This document shows positions 63,973 to 64,000 of a stretch of DNA of 64,000 nt, in pieces; positions within the stretch are counted from its first letter, which is position 1; every line of letters starts with the position of its first letter. The DNA lies in assembly GCF_001922985.1 (NCBI RefSeq), contig NZ_MRUH01000124.1, positions 62,001 to 126,000 of the forward strand, given 5' to 3'. Source of the stretch: Teredinibacter waterburyi (GTDB lineage Bacteria; Pseudomonadota; Gammaproteobacteria; Pseudomonadales; Cellvibrionaceae). The position numbers and the translations under genes were made by a program. The notes beneath the pieces were generated by a model. The model was not told the origin of the DNA. It did not search any database and was given only the letters and a program-made list of their open reading frames with translations.

Positions 63973-64000
63973 ATACTATACCAAAGGCTAAAAATGAAAT

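Noticed and set aside
1-64000. CRISPR array, tRNA/rRNA genes, insertion sequences, toxin-antitoxin or phage-defence system
   Set aside because: No regularly spaced repeats, cloverleaf-like sequences, transposase or recognisable defence proteins were seen; the genes are mostly housekeeping, transport and secretion.

Overview
The window looks like chromosomal DNA of a marine-type gammaproteobacterium. Gene content (SohB, NfuA, TesB, Prc, CysI with a DUF934 partner, EtfAB with ETF-QO, a two-gene AddAB-like nuclease, DUF1800/DUF1501 pair, TonB receptors) and style suggest the Cellvibrionales (Teredinibacter/Saccharophagus relatives). That placement is inference. No tRNA, rRNA, insertion sequence, prophage or CRISPR array was recognised.

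Layout. 1-9.2 kb: end of sohB, a KefB-type antiporter, the DUF934-cysI sulfite reductase pair, a run of three very short ORFs ending in a strong terminator, DUF2970, and B12-dependent methionine synthase metH. Sulfite reduction and methionine synthesis lie side by side. 9.6-14.9 kb: a lone ABC-type solute-binding protein next to a chemoreceptor, nfuA under a near-consensus IscR site, and a DAHP synthase. 15.0-25.3 kb: addA/addB-like helicase-nuclease genes, an intergenic region with clustered DnaA boxes, trmH, tesB, and a lipoprotein. 25.3-28.9 kb: ETF-QO (minus) divergent from etfBA (plus).

29.3-35.9 kb: a membrane protein shaped like a hybrid histidine kinase but lacking the catalytic residues, then xthA, prc and a MenA-like prenyltransferase. 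36.1-44.2 kb: a cobalamin riboswitch followed by btuB-cobO-cobQ-btuC-btuD-cobC-btuF, a B12 uptake and salvage operon that would supply cofactor to MetH. 44.3-49.6 kb: pyruvate:ferredoxin/flavodoxin oxidoreductase with a GltD-like FAD/Fe-S oxidoreductase. 49.8-53.6 kb: secreted DUF1501 and DUF1800 proteins, the latter with a carbohydrate-binding-like domain. 53.9-56.6 kb: an MscS channel and a cytochrome c-fused sugar dehydrogenase. 57.1-61.4 kb: an ECF sigma factor, FecR-type regulator and STN-bearing TonB receptor, forming a cell-surface signalling unit. 61.6-64 kb: an LpxL-like acyltransferase and a short GT39 glycosyltransferase, flanked by a diverged direct repeat.

The most unusual items are the dead hybrid kinase, the micro-ORF cluster, the DUF1800/DUF1501 pair, and the FecR protein carrying its own C-terminal STN-like domain. 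All functional calls come from reading motifs by eye; no database search was run.
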